A DNA stretch of 64,000 bases, from NCBI RefSeq assembly GCF_900143065.1, contig NZ_FRCX01000003.1:434001-498000 (forward strand), written 5' to 3'. Source of the stretch: Duganella sacchari. Its GTDB lineage: Bacteria > Pseudomonadota > Gammaproteobacteria > Burkholderiales > Burkholderiaceae_D. Of the stretch, positions 9,738 to 17,724 are shown piece after piece (the stretch's first letter is position 1; each line of letters opens with the position of its first letter). The translations under genes and the position numbers were made by a program. The notes below the pieces were generated by a model, which was given only the letters and a program-made list of their open reading frames with translations, did no database searches and had not been told where the DNA came from.

Positions 9738-9912
9738 TAGGTCCAGCGCGCACTCTACCGGCCATGGCGGAGGCCTTGCCTGGCCAGCCCCTCAGGTTGA
9801 CGTTGATTGGCAACTAATTTAATAGCACATCGATATTTAAAAATAATATATTGCTAATTTTATTAAAACAATGTTACTTTTTCTACTCAACTACACCACA
9901 TGAGGGGAAATA
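9738..9912 (+). promoter_or_regulatory. AT-rich upstream region of the PEP-CTERM gene
   Basis: From about 9810 to 9900 the sequence is strikingly AT-rich for this genome (runs such as TTTAAAAATAATATATTGC) and ends with a good RBS (GAGGGGAAATA before the ATG at 9913). A promoter is likely here, but I could not place a convincing -35/-10 pair. I looked for the sigma-54 GG...GC pattern often linked to PEP-CTERM genes and did not find a good one. Confidence 0.4.
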
Positions 9913-10629
9913 ATGAAGAAAATCGCAATCGCGGTACTGGCATTGGTTTCTGGCATCGCTAACGCAGGCGAGTTGTATAACAATGGTCCGGTAGTTGAAT
10001 CGAATGGCTTGTCCATCATCGCGCCAGACGCCAGCACCTATGGCTTCGGCAACCAGACCAATTCGGGCAATTTCGTCGCCGATGATTTCAACGTTACCGC
10101 CGGCAAAAGCTGGAATGTGTCCAGCCTGAGCTTCTATGGCTATCAAACCGGCGCGAGTGGCTTCAGCTTCACCTCCGCGACCTGGAGCATCGTCTCCGGT
10201 AGCGACATCAACACCGGCACCGTGGTTGCCTCCGGCACTTCCGGCGTCACCAATGGCGGCCTGGCCGGCTACCGTGTCACTGACCTCACCCTCAACAACA
10301 CCCAGCGCCGCATCTACAAGATCGACACCGACATCGCCGACATCACGCTGGCTTCCGGCCACTACTGGCTGACTTGGGGCCTGACCGGTACCGCCGCCTC
10401 CGGTCCATGGCAGCCGCCGACCTCCGATGCGCGTGAAGGCAATGCGCAGCAATCGCAGGTCGGTGCCCCCTTCATCCAGATTGAAGAGAGCGGCAGCGGC
10501 TTGTCGGTAGAGCTGCCGTTCGCCGTCAACGGCACCGTCTCCGCCGTACCGGAACCGGAAACTTACGCCATGCTGCTGGCTGGCTTGGGCCTGGTTGGCC
10601 TGGCACGCCGCCGCGCGCGCCGCGGCTGA
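9913..10629 (+). CDS. PEP-CTERM sorting-domain exported protein
   Basis: The 238-residue protein has a Sec signal peptide (MKKIAIAVLALVSGIANA) and ends with a textbook PEP-CTERM tripartite signal: VPEPETYAM, a hydrophobic stretch LLAGLGLVGLA and a basic tail RRRARRG. Exosortase (EpsH type) cleaves such proteins at PEP and delivers them to the surface or exopolysaccharide matrix. The body is Ser/Thr/Gly-rich beta-type sequence (VADDFNVTAGKSWNVSSLSFYGYQ), common in secreted matrix proteins with no known enzymatic activity. It sits between uvrA and ssb, where other related genomes usually have a transporter, so it looks like an insertion in that cluster (inference). No exosortase gene is in the window. 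Confidence 0.92.
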   Translation: MKKIAIAVLALVSGIANAGELYNNGPVVESNGLSIIAPDASTYGFGNQTNSGNFVADDFNVTAGKSWNVSSLSFYGYQTGASGFSFTSATWSIVSGSDINTGTVVASGTSGVTNGGLAGYRVTDLTLNNTQRRIYKIDTDIADITLASGHYWLTWGLTGTAASGPWQPPTSDAREGNAQQSQVGAPFIQIEESGSGLSVELPFAVNGTVSAVPEPETYAMLLAGLGLVGLARRRARRG

Positions 10630-10640
10630 TAGCCGCTTTA

Positions 10641-10696
10641 TGCCGGGGTAACCCGGCAGCAACGGCTGGCGGACGGCGTCATTGTCCGCCCAGCCG
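10641..10696 (+). terminator. Two consecutive hairpins after the PEP-CTERM gene
   Basis: First a 7-bp perfect stem (TGCCGGG 10641-10647 with CCCGGCA 10652-10658), then a 12-bp stem with one bulged C (CGGCTGGCGGAC 10663-10674 with 10684-10696). Neither is followed by a T-run, so they may be a factor-assisted terminator or mRNA-stabilising hairpins. Between 10697 and 11022 I see no gene; the promoter of ssb must lie there. Confidence 0.5.
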
Positions 10697-11022
10697 GTCA
10701 GCAATGCCAGCAATACATGGCAGCGCTTCCTTCCCCAAGCGGCGTACCGCTGCTATCCCTGAGGCTCATTGCCTGTCCAGTCCGCTAGTTGTCCGAAAAT
10801 TCCTTGTGCCAGATCAGAATTTTGAACCACATTGGCATCCAATTCCTTTCCTGGGCGGTAAAGTACGGTAAACTTAAGCACTTTTGGGTGAGTCCACATG
10901 CGTTTGGTTGATAGAAAAACATCGACAGTCAATTAAGCATCTGGAACAAAATTCCCGCACTTGGACATTGAATTGGCCCGGTGGACCAAACGAATTGCCC
11001 TCATACCTCAGGAGTTTTATAC

Positions 11023-11544
11023 ATGGCATCAGTTAACAAAGTCATCATCGTCGGCAATCTGGGTCGCGATCCGGAAATTCGCTACATGCCTAGCGGTGAT
11101 GCGATCGCCAACATTGCAGTGGCGACCTCGTATCGCTCGAAAGACCGCAACACCGGCGAACAAAAAGAGCTGACCGAGTGGCACCGTATTTCCTTCTTCG
11201 GCCGTCTGGCGGAAATCGTCGGCCAGTACCTGAAAAAAGGTTCCTCGGTCTACGTCGAAGGCCGCCTGCAGACCCGTAAATACACCGACAAGGACGGCGT
11301 CGAGAAATACGCGACCGACATCATCGCCGAGCAGATGCAAATGCTGGGTGGCCGTCAAGGCATGGGTGAAGGCGGCGGCATGGATGATGGCGGCTACGGC
11401 GGTGGCGGTGGTTACGAAGCCGCGACACAGCAGCGTCAAGCCCCAGCACCACGCCCACAGATGGCCGCGCCAGCGCCGGCACCACGACCAGCCCCGCGCC
11501 CAGCGCCGAACTTCTCGGACATGGATGACGATATTCCGTTCTAA
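11023..11544 (+). CDS. ssb: Single-stranded DNA-binding protein
   Basis: SSB coats single-stranded DNA in replication, recombination and repair and recruits partner proteins through its acidic tip. The 173-residue product starts [20 protein letters not shown], has the OB-fold core ([18 protein letters not shown]), a Gly/Pro/Gln-rich linker and the conserved C-terminal tip DMDDDIPF. I set the start at the ATG at 11023 because it matches the family N-terminus and has CAGGAG 9 bases upstream; the longer GTG-initiated frame from 10981 does not fit. A strong terminator follows. I looked for a LexA box upstream, as in enteric bacteria, and did not see one. Confidence 0.97.
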   Translation: MASVNKVIIVGNLGRDPEIRYMPSGDAIANIAVATSYRSKDRNTGEQKELTEWHRISFFGRLAEIVGQYLKKGSSVYVEGRLQTRKYTDKDGVEKYATDIIAEQMQMLGGRQGMGEGGGMDDGGYGGGGGYEAATQQRQAPAPRPQMAAPAPAPRPAPRPAPNFSDMDDDIPF

Positions 11545-11583
11545 ATTACATCTGAGACTAATCTGTAAAGTTTTGGCAAAAGG

Positions 11584-11606
11584 CCCCCGCTCTGCGGGGG
11601 TTTTTT
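11584..11606 (+). terminator. Intrinsic terminator of ssb
   Basis: Perfect stem CCCCCGC (11584-11590) with GCGGGGG (11594-11600), 3-nt loop TCT, then six T residues at 11601-11606, 40 bases after the ssb stop codon. Confidence 0.93.
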
Positions 11607-11635
11607 GCTTTTTGGGTAGTGTAAAAATAAATTGA

Positions 11636-11915
11636 TTACGCAGTCCAGCTTTGAAACTCAATCATTTTTTCCATTCTACGAGCGACAGGAATTCGACGTG
11701 TCCAGACGGCGATGCTCCAGCGGTTCATGCCGCGCAATTCATCAAGAGTGCTCTGGGCGATCAGGCGACCGCCCAGGATGATGCCGATGCGATGCGATGC
11801 GATGCGCCAGCCAGGGCCAGCTTTTGCTTCATGCCGCGCGAAAATCCCTCGGTCAACTCATGCGCGCGCTTGCTCAAGTTCAGCCAGTCGAGCCAATGGC
11901 GGGCGCGCGGTGGGG
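11636..11915 (-). pseudogene. Remnant of an ABC-transporter ATP-binding protein
   Basis: Read on the minus strand, one frame gives WLDWLNLSKRAHELTEGFSRGMKQKLALA, with the ABC signature-like FSRGMKQKLALA, and then, after a frame change, ILGGRLIAQSTLDELRG, the conserved segment that follows the Walker B/switch-His region in ABC exporters of drug or antibiotic type. The roughly 50 residues that should lie between them, including Walker B, are missing, and a tandem GATGC repeat sits exactly at the junction. The N-terminal half with Walker A is also absent. The remnant stops at 11636. It is therefore a decayed gene, not a small protein. Its missing 5' part borders the M91 peptidase gene. Confidence 0.65.
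11786..11805. repeat. Tandem GATGC pentamer (4 copies) at a deletion junction
   Basis: Four exact tandem copies of GATGC, preceded by a partial copy, lie where the two recognisable pieces of the ABC ATPase remnant are joined out of frame. Slippage or end-joining at the deletion is the likely origin. Confidence 0.75.
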
Positions 11916-11937
11916 GAGCGCCAGATGCACATTACGC

Positions 11938-13122
11938 TCACGCCGAGTAATAATCGCGGTTGGGCACCACCTTGCGGTTGCGTACATCGTCAGCGTCGAA
12001 TTGGGGAATGGCCAGGGCCCACTGCGCGCGGATGGCGTTTTCGGATATAGGCGCGCCCGCCCACGGCCCCAAGCCCACGCAACGATATTCGAACAGGACC
12101 GTCGAGAACGTCCCGACTTCATCGCCCGGTTGCTCTCCACGCAGGTTGTAATAAGCATGCACCAGTTCATGACCAAGGCCGATGGCCGGCGGACGCTCCG
12201 CATTCTTGGGATTTAAGTCTCCGAGACTGTATTCAATGGTGGACGCCGCGCCCGTCCCGCTGGCGGCATGGTCATACAGGGCGACAATAATCGCATTCTT
12301 GATCTGATTACACGCTGCAAAGTTTGAATGATCGGCCCATATATCACCGTTGTGCTCAACCCACCGGGCCACTTGCTCCTCGGTGACGCCAGGGTTGGCC
12401 GGCACAACGGGTGGAATGCCGTTCAGGCTGTATAGAGGCATGGCATTGATGCGATCCATTAACCAGCGGTTCCGGGTCGCCGGCACCGGCGCCGCCAGCG
12501 CAAGCGCCGCCAGCGTCTGTGCCCCCAGGCGTGTGGTGTTGGGATCGCGGAGTTCAAAGGCAACCCGGTTCAGGCCGTGGGTAATGCCATTGACCCCGCA
12601 CGAGACATTCATCACATGGTCGGTGATCGTCACGCGCTTCAGATCCGCCCTGTTCACGGTCAGCGCGTCGAGTATGGCCGTACCGGCGGCCGTGGCATAC
12701 AGCGCGTTCAGATGCACCCGCACATGCTGGTGATAACCCGGAAATTTAGATCTGATTTCTATCCCCGGATAAGCGTCGTGCAGCAAGCCATCCGTGCGCC
12801 AGTACTGGAGAAAAGGGATCATGTCGGCTTCGGAATCCACGCGCACATAATCCTTGGCTGTGCCCCATACCGCGAATAATGAAGCGAGCGCCGGCTTGTA
12901 TTTCTGATGATCGTTGGGACTGCTCACATTCAGGGCCGCCAGATGGTCGGCAAATTGATGTTGCAGCAATCCGGGCCCCAGGGGGCCCGCTGCGACACGC
13001 TCCAGCCAGCTGATCAGGTGGCGCAGCGAACTGGTTTGTTTATTAAAGGCGAAGAAATAGCCTTGGCGTAGGTGCGTGCAATGGGCCAGAAACGCGGTCA
13101 CTTGCTGTTGCGGTGTCATCAT
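11938..13122 (-). CDS. M91-like (NleD-type) zinc metallopeptidase
   Basis: The 394-residue protein has no signal peptide. Its C-terminal third holds the zinc-peptidase motif HELVH (residues 318-322) in the context IGLGHELVHAYYNLRG followed by PGDEVGTF, the arrangement seen in M91-family effectors such as NleD, where HExxH is followed by an acidic residue. NleD cleaves host MAP kinases after type III delivery; whether this protein is secreted, and by what system, cannot be read. The N-terminal 200 residues are not recognised. The RBS is weak. The GC content is lower than in the surrounding genes and remnants lie on both sides, so horizontal acquisition is plausible. A VgrG locus lies about 11 kb away, so type VI delivery is also possible (inference). 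Confidence 0.65.
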   Translation of the reverse strand: MMTPQQQVTAFLAHCTHLRQGYFFAFNKQTSSLRHLISWLERVAAGPLGPGLLQHQFADHLAALNVSSPNDHQKYKPALASLFAVWGTAKDYVRVDSEADMIPFLQYWRTDGLLHDAYPGIEIRSKFPGYHQHVRVHLNALYATAAGTAILDALTVNRADLKRVTITDHVMNVSCGVNGITHGLNRVAFELRDPNTTRLGAQTLAALALAAPVPATRNRWLMDRINAMPLYSLNGIPPVVPANPGVTEEQVARWVEHNGDIWADHSNFAACNQIKNAIIVALYDHAASGTGAASTIEYSLGDLNPKNAERPPAIGLGHELVHAYYNLRGEQPGDEVGTFSTVLFEYRCVGLGPWAGAPISENAIRAQWALAIPQFDADDVRNRKVVPNRDYYSA

Positions 13123-13227
13123 CGCCCGTTCTGTCTACGTGGAACTTGCCGTATGGAATGTCACGGCAAGCAGGCCGGTTGTCCGCATCTGCGGGAACCG
13201 GCAATGTCGACAATATACGGAGAAAAA

Positions 13228-13360
13228 ATGGCTGAATTATCGCCAATTATCACCGCGCGCTAACGATCACCGCGCGCTCCGCACGCCCTACGGCACGACC
13301 ACGCGGCCAACATCGATGCGCGCCTGGCGGCGCTGAGCCGCGAGCTAGTGTCCTGAGTTA
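13228..13360 (+). pseudogene. Possible remnant of a small gene with an in-frame stop
   Basis: An ATG at 13228 follows a good RBS (ACGGAGAAAAA) and encodes MAELSPIITAR before a TAA at 13261-13263. Continuing in the same frame past the stop gives a gene-like stretch (HDHAANIDARLAALSREL) ending at a TGA inside the palindromic element at 13345. A 13-bp direct repeat ATCACCGCGCGCT occurs at 13249-13261 and 13266-13278 across the stop. It may be a small gene broken by the duplication and the element; the original product is not recognised. Confidence 0.25.
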
Positions 13361-13406
13361 CAGATTTGTTGAACAAATATGACGAACTAGCAACTCAGGG
13401 CACTAG
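13345..13406. repeat. 62-bp palindromic element (MITE/REP-like)
   Basis: Outer inverted arms CTAGTGTCCTGAGTT (13345-13359) and AACTCAGGGCACTAG (13392-13406) match at 14 of 15 positions. Inside is a second palindrome, ATTTGTT-G-AACAAAT. No coding capacity. The form, short terminal inverted repeats around a nested hairpin, suggests a mobile miniature element or the fused ends of an insertion sequence. It overlaps the ends of two small reading frames. Confidence 0.6.
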
Positions 13407-13512
13407 CAACACGCGTATTTGATGCCTGTACCATTCTGACACCCTGCACCACGAGAACCACCAATGCGGCCACCATTACCGCTAGCGATAGCAAAGCTGT
13501 ACGTCGATTCAT
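13387..13512 (-). CDS. Small single-pass membrane protein (41 aa), C-terminus rewritten by repeat
   Basis: The start ATG at 13512 is preceded by a strong RBS (AAGGGAAGAAAG). The peptide MNRRTALLSLAVMVAALVVL continues the hydrophobic run to about residue 28, giving one membrane segment with a basic N-terminus. The final codons (VASALSC) are encoded inside the right arm of the palindromic element, so the native C-terminus has probably been replaced. A longer frame extends upstream to 13776 but has no RBS and no family look. Function unknown. Confidence 0.45.
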   Translation of the reverse strand: MNRRTALLSLAVMVAALVVLVVQGVRMVQASNTRVASALSC

Positions 13513-13946
13513 CTTTCTTCCCTTACGTTGTAAATCCGGTGCCGGTTTGGACAAGAAGTTTTGGAGGTGCGTCACTTTGATAATCTCATGTCCGCCTGCC
13601 GCAAGATGGATGACGTTATCGCTGTCTTTTTGAAGGGGATCGTAGCGGAAAGTCCCGGCAAGAAAGCACAGCTTCGTACGAACGTATTCTCCTGAATCAT
13701 GACACCGGTGCGAGTGCTGGCGCGTTGCTGCTGACGACGTCGCGAATTTTTGTGGCCGATCGGGGGCCGAACTCACTGATCCATCGTTACCCGGAGCTTT
13801 GCGTGGCCGTTAGCTCAACAAATTTTTCTGGCGATAGCGCTCTTTGGCGCTTGCGAGGTGGTAGTTGCCCAGTCTGTTGTTCAGGCCATAAGCTTGTCAT
13901 AATTGCCCGCTACCATCTCTGTTTTCGTCCAGCAGAGAGCCCGCCG
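13513..13946. other. Intergenic region before phospholipase C
   Basis: Four hundred bases without a convincing gene. It holds the leader of the small membrane protein on the minus strand and, near 13883-13916, a Pho-box-like site and -10 hexamer for the phospholipase gene. I see nothing else that can be supported. Confidence 0.5.
13883..13900 (+). promoter_or_regulatory. Degenerate Pho-box-like site upstream of phospholipase C
   Basis: AGGCCAT-AAGC-TTGTCAT has the 7-4-7 layout of a PhoB site (consensus CTGTCAT twice); the second half matches 6 of 7 and the first 4 of 7. Ten bases after it lies TACCAT (13911-13916), a fair -10 at the spacing used by PhoB-activated promoters, giving a short leader before the ATG at 13947. 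Phospholipase C genes are common Pho-regulon members. Confidence 0.4.
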
Positions 13947-16649
13947 ATGTCGACCAGCCGCCGTAATTTCCTTCGCTACGCCGTTGCCGGCGCGGGCGTG
14001 AGCGCTACCACCGTTTTCCCTGACCTGATTCGCGAGGCGCTGGCGATCCCGGCCAACAACGCCACCGGCACTCTGGCCGACATCGGCCACGTGGTGATCC
14101 TGATGCAGGAAAACCGCTCGTTCGATCATTATTTCGGTGCGCTGGCAGGCGTGCGTGGTTTTGACGACCCGCGCGCCATCGATCTGCCGAGTGGCCGGCC
14201 GGTGTGGTACCAGCCCGACGCTGCGGGCGGCTATGTGCTGCCGTTCCATTTCGACGCCAAGAACACCAGCGCGTTGTCGGTTGGCCTGGACCATTCCTGG
14301 AAAGGCGCGCAGGCCACCTGGCAAGGCTGGGATGCCTGGGTCAAGCAGAAAAGCGCGCAGACCATGGGCTACTTCAACCGTGGCGACCTGCCGTTCTACT
14401 ATGCGCTGGCGGATGCCTTCACTATCTGCGATGCCTACCACTGCTCGATCTTTGGTGCGACCGACCCCAATCGCCTGTATTCGCTGAGCGGCACCAACCA
14501 GGGCTGGTTCGGCGCCATGGGCGGCTTGTACAACATCAGCGCGGGCGGCATCTACAACGCCGATCCCGCCAACGACAACCTGTCCGCCGCAGTCACCGGC
14601 AGCGCGCCCAACTGGCAGACCTATGCCGAGGTGCTGCAGGCGAATGGCGTCAGCTGGAAGGTGTACCAGGAGTGGGACAACTACGGCGACAACTACCTGG
14701 CCTACTTCAAGAACTTCCGCGTCAATGCGGATGGCAGCCGCCTCTCCGCCAGCTCGCCGCTGGCGCAAAATGGCCGGGTGATGGCGCCAGGTTCGAACGC
14801 CGCCAACGCGGCCGGCACCAAGGGCGACCTGCTGGTGCGGGCGTTCGCTGACGACGTGCAAAACAACCGGCTGCCGCAGGTGTCGTGGATCTCCGCGCCC
14901 ACCGAATACTGCGAACATCCATCGCACTCGCCGAACGCGGGCGAAAGCATCACGGCACGCCTGCTGGCGGCGCTGGTGGCCAATCCCGCGGTCTGGTCCA
15001 AAACCGTGTTCCTGCTGATGTATGACGAAAATGACGGCTTCTTCGACCACGTGCCGTCCGATATGGCGCCGCTCAATGCCGGCATGGGCAAGACCACGCT
15101 GGCCGACATCGGCGCCTATGAAAGCTATCAGGGCATTCCGGTCGGCCTTGGGCCACGGGTGCCGATGCTGGTGATTTCGCCATGGAGCAAAGGCGGCCGC
15201 GTCTGCTCGCAGCTGTTCGATCACACTTCCAAGCTGCGCTTCCTGGAGGAGTGGCTGGTGCAGGGCCTGGGCAAGGACCGCGCCAACATCACCTGTTCGC
15301 AGATTTCGCCGTGGCGCCGCACGGTCTGTGGCGACCTGACGTCGGCCTTCGATTTCAAGCATCCCAACAGCGACTGGCCTGCCAGCGTGCCGAAGACGGC
15401 CGCCTACGCGCCGGTCAGTGGCAAGCCGTCACCGGTGCCGCCTGCCGTGCAGACCCTGCCGCGCCAGGAGGTGGTGGCCGCTGACGGTCCGCGCTATGCC
15501 TGCCCGCTGCCGTATATGTTGCAGGTCCAGGCCAGCAACAACGGCAACAAGCAGCTGGCTGTCAGCTTCAGCAACCTTGGCCAGGTGGGCGCCGCCTTCA
15601 TCGTGTATTCCAGTCTGCGTAACGACGGGCCCTGGTACTACACGGTGGAAGCGGGCAAGAGCATCGACAATGAAGTGTGGAACTGGAGCGGCAGCAGCTA
15701 CGCACTCCGCGTCCATGGCGCCAACGGTTTCCTGCGCCAGTTCGCCGGGACGGTGGCGCAGGCGGCCGGCGGCGCGCGGCCGGAGCTGCAATGCATGTAC
15801 AGCGTGGCCAGCAACGGCATCTGGCTCACGTTGTCGAATGTGGGCGGACAGCAGGCTTGCCGCTTTACGATCAGCGATAACGCTTACGGCGTTGCCCAGG
15901 CCAGTTATACCGTCGCGGCCGGACAGACGCTGGCGATCGACTACGCCCTGGCGGACAGCTTTGGCTGGTATGACTTCACCGTGACCTGCGATGCCGATGC
16001 CTTGTGGTCGCGCCGCGTCGCCGGGCACGTCGAGACCGGCGCGGCAAGCCGGGTCGATCCGATGATCGGCACCAACAAGAGCCGCATCGTGTTCGACACC
16101 AGCACGCCGTACGCGATGAAGGGCGCGCCGCTAAATTTTAACTACGCGGCGCCGAACGGCAAGCTCGATCCGAAGAACTGGATCGGCCTGTATGCGGCGG
16201 GCCGCACCCCGGGCAATGGCAGTTCCGCATTGTGGAGCTATGCGCCCGACGCCAGCGGCAGCGTGGCGTTCAGCAGCGGCACGCTGGCGGTGGGCGACTA
16301 TGCGGCCTGGTATCTGTACCAGGATGGCTACCAGGCGCTGGGTGGTCCGGTCGCGGTCAGTGTGACGCAACTAGCGGCCAGCACCGCCAGCGTCAAACAG
16401 GGCACGCCGATGCTGGTCAATTATGCGCTGCCGGCCTCCAAAGTCAGCAGCACCAACTGGATCGGCATCTGGAAGGCGGGCGTCACGCCTGGCAGCGGCA
16501 GCTATCTGACCTGGCAGTACGCGACCGCCGCCAGCGGCAGCGTCAGCATCGACACCAACAAGCTGGCGCCCGGTAGCTACAGCGCTTGGTGTCTGTATGC
16601 GAACGGCTATACGCTGATGGCGGGACCGGCCAATTTCACGGTGACGTGA
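13947..16649 (+). CDS. Phosphocholine-type phospholipase C, Tat-exported
   Basis: The 900-residue enzyme hydrolyses phospholipids to diacylglycerol and a phosphoalcohol and is exported. The N-terminus has a twin-arginine signal (SRRNFLRYAVAGAG). The phosphoesterase domain (about residues 50-530) shows MQENRSFDHYFG and MYDENDGFFDH. Two bacterial PLC C-terminal (DUF756-like) domains follow, and the last 200 residues are two copies of an immunoglobulin-like module marked by KNWIGLYAAG and TNWIGIWKAG. That tail is longer than in the ~700-residue PlcN/PlcH proteins. Start chosen at ATG 13947 because it begins the Tat signal; the longer upstream frame is not supported. A Pho-box-like site precedes it. 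Confidence 0.93.
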   Translation: MSTSRRNFLRYAVAGAGVSATTVFPDLIREALAIPANNATGTLADIGHVVILMQENRSFDHYFGALAGVRGFDDPRAIDLPSGRPVWYQPDAAGGYVLPFHFDAKNTSALSVGLDHSWKGAQATWQGWDAWVKQKSAQTMGYFNRGDLPFYYALADAFTICDAYHCSIFGATDPNRLYSLSGTNQGWFGAMGGLYNISAGGIYNADPANDNLSAAVTGSAPNWQTYAEVLQANGVSWKVYQEWDNYGDNYLAYFKNFRVNADGSRLSASSPLAQNGRVMAPGSNAANAAGTKGDLLVRAFADDVQNNRLPQVSWISAPTEYCEHPSHSPNAGESITARLLAALVANPAVWSKTVFLLMYDENDGFFDHVPSDMAPLNAGMGKTTLADIGAYESYQGIPVGLGPRVPMLVISPWSKGGRVCSQLFDHTSKLRFLEEWLVQGLGKDRANITCSQISPWRRTVCGDLTSAFDFKHPNSDWPASVPKTAAYAPVSGKPSPVPPAVQTLPRQEVVAADGPRYACPLPYMLQVQASNNGNKQLAVSFSNLGQVGAAFIVYSSLRNDGPWYYTVEAGKSIDNEVWNWSGSSYALRVHGANGFLRQFAGTVAQAAGGARPELQCMYSVASNGIWLTLSNVGGQQACRFTISDNAYGVAQASYTVAAGQTLAIDYALADSFGWYDFTVTCDADALWSRRVAGHVETGAASRVDPMIGTNKSRIVFDTSTPYAMKGAPLNFNYAAPNGKLDPKNWIGLYAAGRTPGNGSSALWSYAPDASGSVAFSSGTLAVGDYAAWYLYQDGYQALGGPVAVSVTQLAASTASVKQGTPMLVNYALPASKVSSTNWIGIWKAGVTPGSGSYLTWQYATAASGSVSIDTNKLAPGSYSAWCLYANGYTLMAGPANFTVT

Positions 16650-16727
16650 GCCGGCTCGCATACGGTCGGGTGCGCCGGTTTCCTGCTGATTTGAAGTAAG
16701 CTGTTCCGCGATCACATCATCAGGGGA

Positions 16728-17271
16728 GTGGCGTTGCGGCAGGAATCGATGTTGCGCCAGGTCGCGCTGGTCAGCTACGGCACGCAGTTCTTGCGGCACG
16801 TGTGCGCGCTGGAAGACTGGTATCGGCATGCGGTGTTCAGGGATGCCCGTTCCCAGTTCCGCTCGCTTGCGGGGAATGCCTTGCTGGCTGATGATTTCAC
16901 GCAGTGGCTGGACCATCTGCGTCGATCAGGCGCGCAGCGTTTGTCGCTGCATGTGGCCGAAAAACGAAGACAGCGATTGCCGTCGGCTGAGTGACGATGA
17001 GGCGGCGAAGACCGACGACTGGAGCCGGCGCCTGGACAGCTGGATGACCGAAGTGCTGCTGCGCTGCGCGAACGACATCGGCGGTATTGAGAAAGAGCCG
17101 CCGCAGAAGGTTGCGGCAAGCAAGTGGATCAGCGGCCTGGGCCTGTTGGTCGCGGTTGTGGTGCTCAGCCTGTTTGTCATGGCGACTGCCCACATCATTG
17201 CCCGCTTCCCCTGGCTCGCTGTCCTGATCGCGCTGCCGTGGACGCTCTACGTCAAATATAAAAAAGAGTAG
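16728..17271 (+). pseudogene. Frameshifted gene for a C-terminally membrane-anchored protein
   Basis: Two overlapping frames complement each other. The first (from GTG 16728 or ATG 16749) encodes LRQVALVSYGTQFLRHVCAL and ends at 16994. The second continues with AENEDSDC... and ends with two hydrophobic segments (ISGLGLLVAVVVLSLFVMA and FPWLAVLIALPWTLYV) and a KYKKE tail. Removing one A from the run of five A at 16960-16964 joins them in one frame of about 180 codons. The cause may be a real mutation, a phase-variable or slippage site, or a sequencing error. I do not recognise the protein; the membrane hairpin at the C-terminus is clear. Confidence 0.6.
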
Positions 17272-17279
17272 GGCGGCCG

Positions 17280-17669
17280 TCACTGCGGCGGGAATTTTTC
17301 CACATGCATTTCCCCGGCGCGGCCATAGTAGGTAACGTGGCGGCCCGCAATCCAGACCATGTAGCCGACGCAGCCTGCAGCAACCGACAGACTCACGAAC
17401 GCCGGATATTTGACGTCGCCGCGCTGGGCGCCGCGGATCGCGTCCTGCACGCCTGCCGTATCGAAGTCCGGCGGTACCGCGGCCGCGCTACGCGTCAGCG
17501 GGATGGTGTAGCTGTCGCCCTCGGGGCCGTAGTAGGTGGTGGTGCGGGCGCGGTAATCGGCGTAGTAGCTTTCCACGCCGGCGCCTGCCAGCCGCATGAC
17601 GATTTCGCCAAAGCTGGCGGTGCCTGCATAGGAATCACGCGCGCAGCTGTCGATGATGTTCTTGTCCAT
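17280..17669 (-). CDS. DUF1398 family protein
   Basis: A 129-residue soluble protein starting MDKNIIDSCARDSYAGTASF, with the family pattern of an N-terminal helix pair, then GVESYYADYRARTTTYYGPEG, and a later RGAQRGDVKYPAFVSLSVAAGC segment. This matches the YbcV/DUF1398 family from memory; the biochemical role is not known. The start at 17669 has GGAGAGGAAAG upstream; a longer frame to 17708 is less likely. It is divergent from the MarR gene, with a perfect palindrome between the two starts, so MarR probably controls it. Confidence 0.82.
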   Translation of the reverse strand: MDKNIIDSCARDSYAGTASFGEIVMRLAGAGVESYYADYRARTTTYYGPEGDSYTIPLTRSAAAVPPDFDTAGVQDAIRGAQRGDVKYPAFVSLSVAAGCVGYMVWIAGRHVTYYGRAGEMHVEKFPPQ

Positions 17670-17691
17670 CTTTCCTCTCCTTGGTAAAATA

Positions 17692-17705
17692 GTTTCCATG
17701 GAAAC
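17692..17705. promoter_or_regulatory. Palindromic operator between DUF1398 and MarR genes
   Basis: GTTTCCATGGAAAC is a perfect 14-bp palindrome located 19 bases before the MarR start and 22 bases before the DUF1398 start. Size and position fit a MarR-dimer site repressing both divergent genes. TTGGT/ACCAA flanks extend partial symmetry. Confidence 0.65.
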
Positions 17706-17724
17706 CAAATGAACGGATTAAAAC

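Noticed and set aside
9738-9912. Sigma-54 promoter for the PEP-CTERM gene
   Set aside because: TGGCA occurs but without TTGC at the required spacing.
10697-11022. LexA box upstream of ssb
   Set aside because: No CTG-N10-CAG with an AT-rich core was found near the start.
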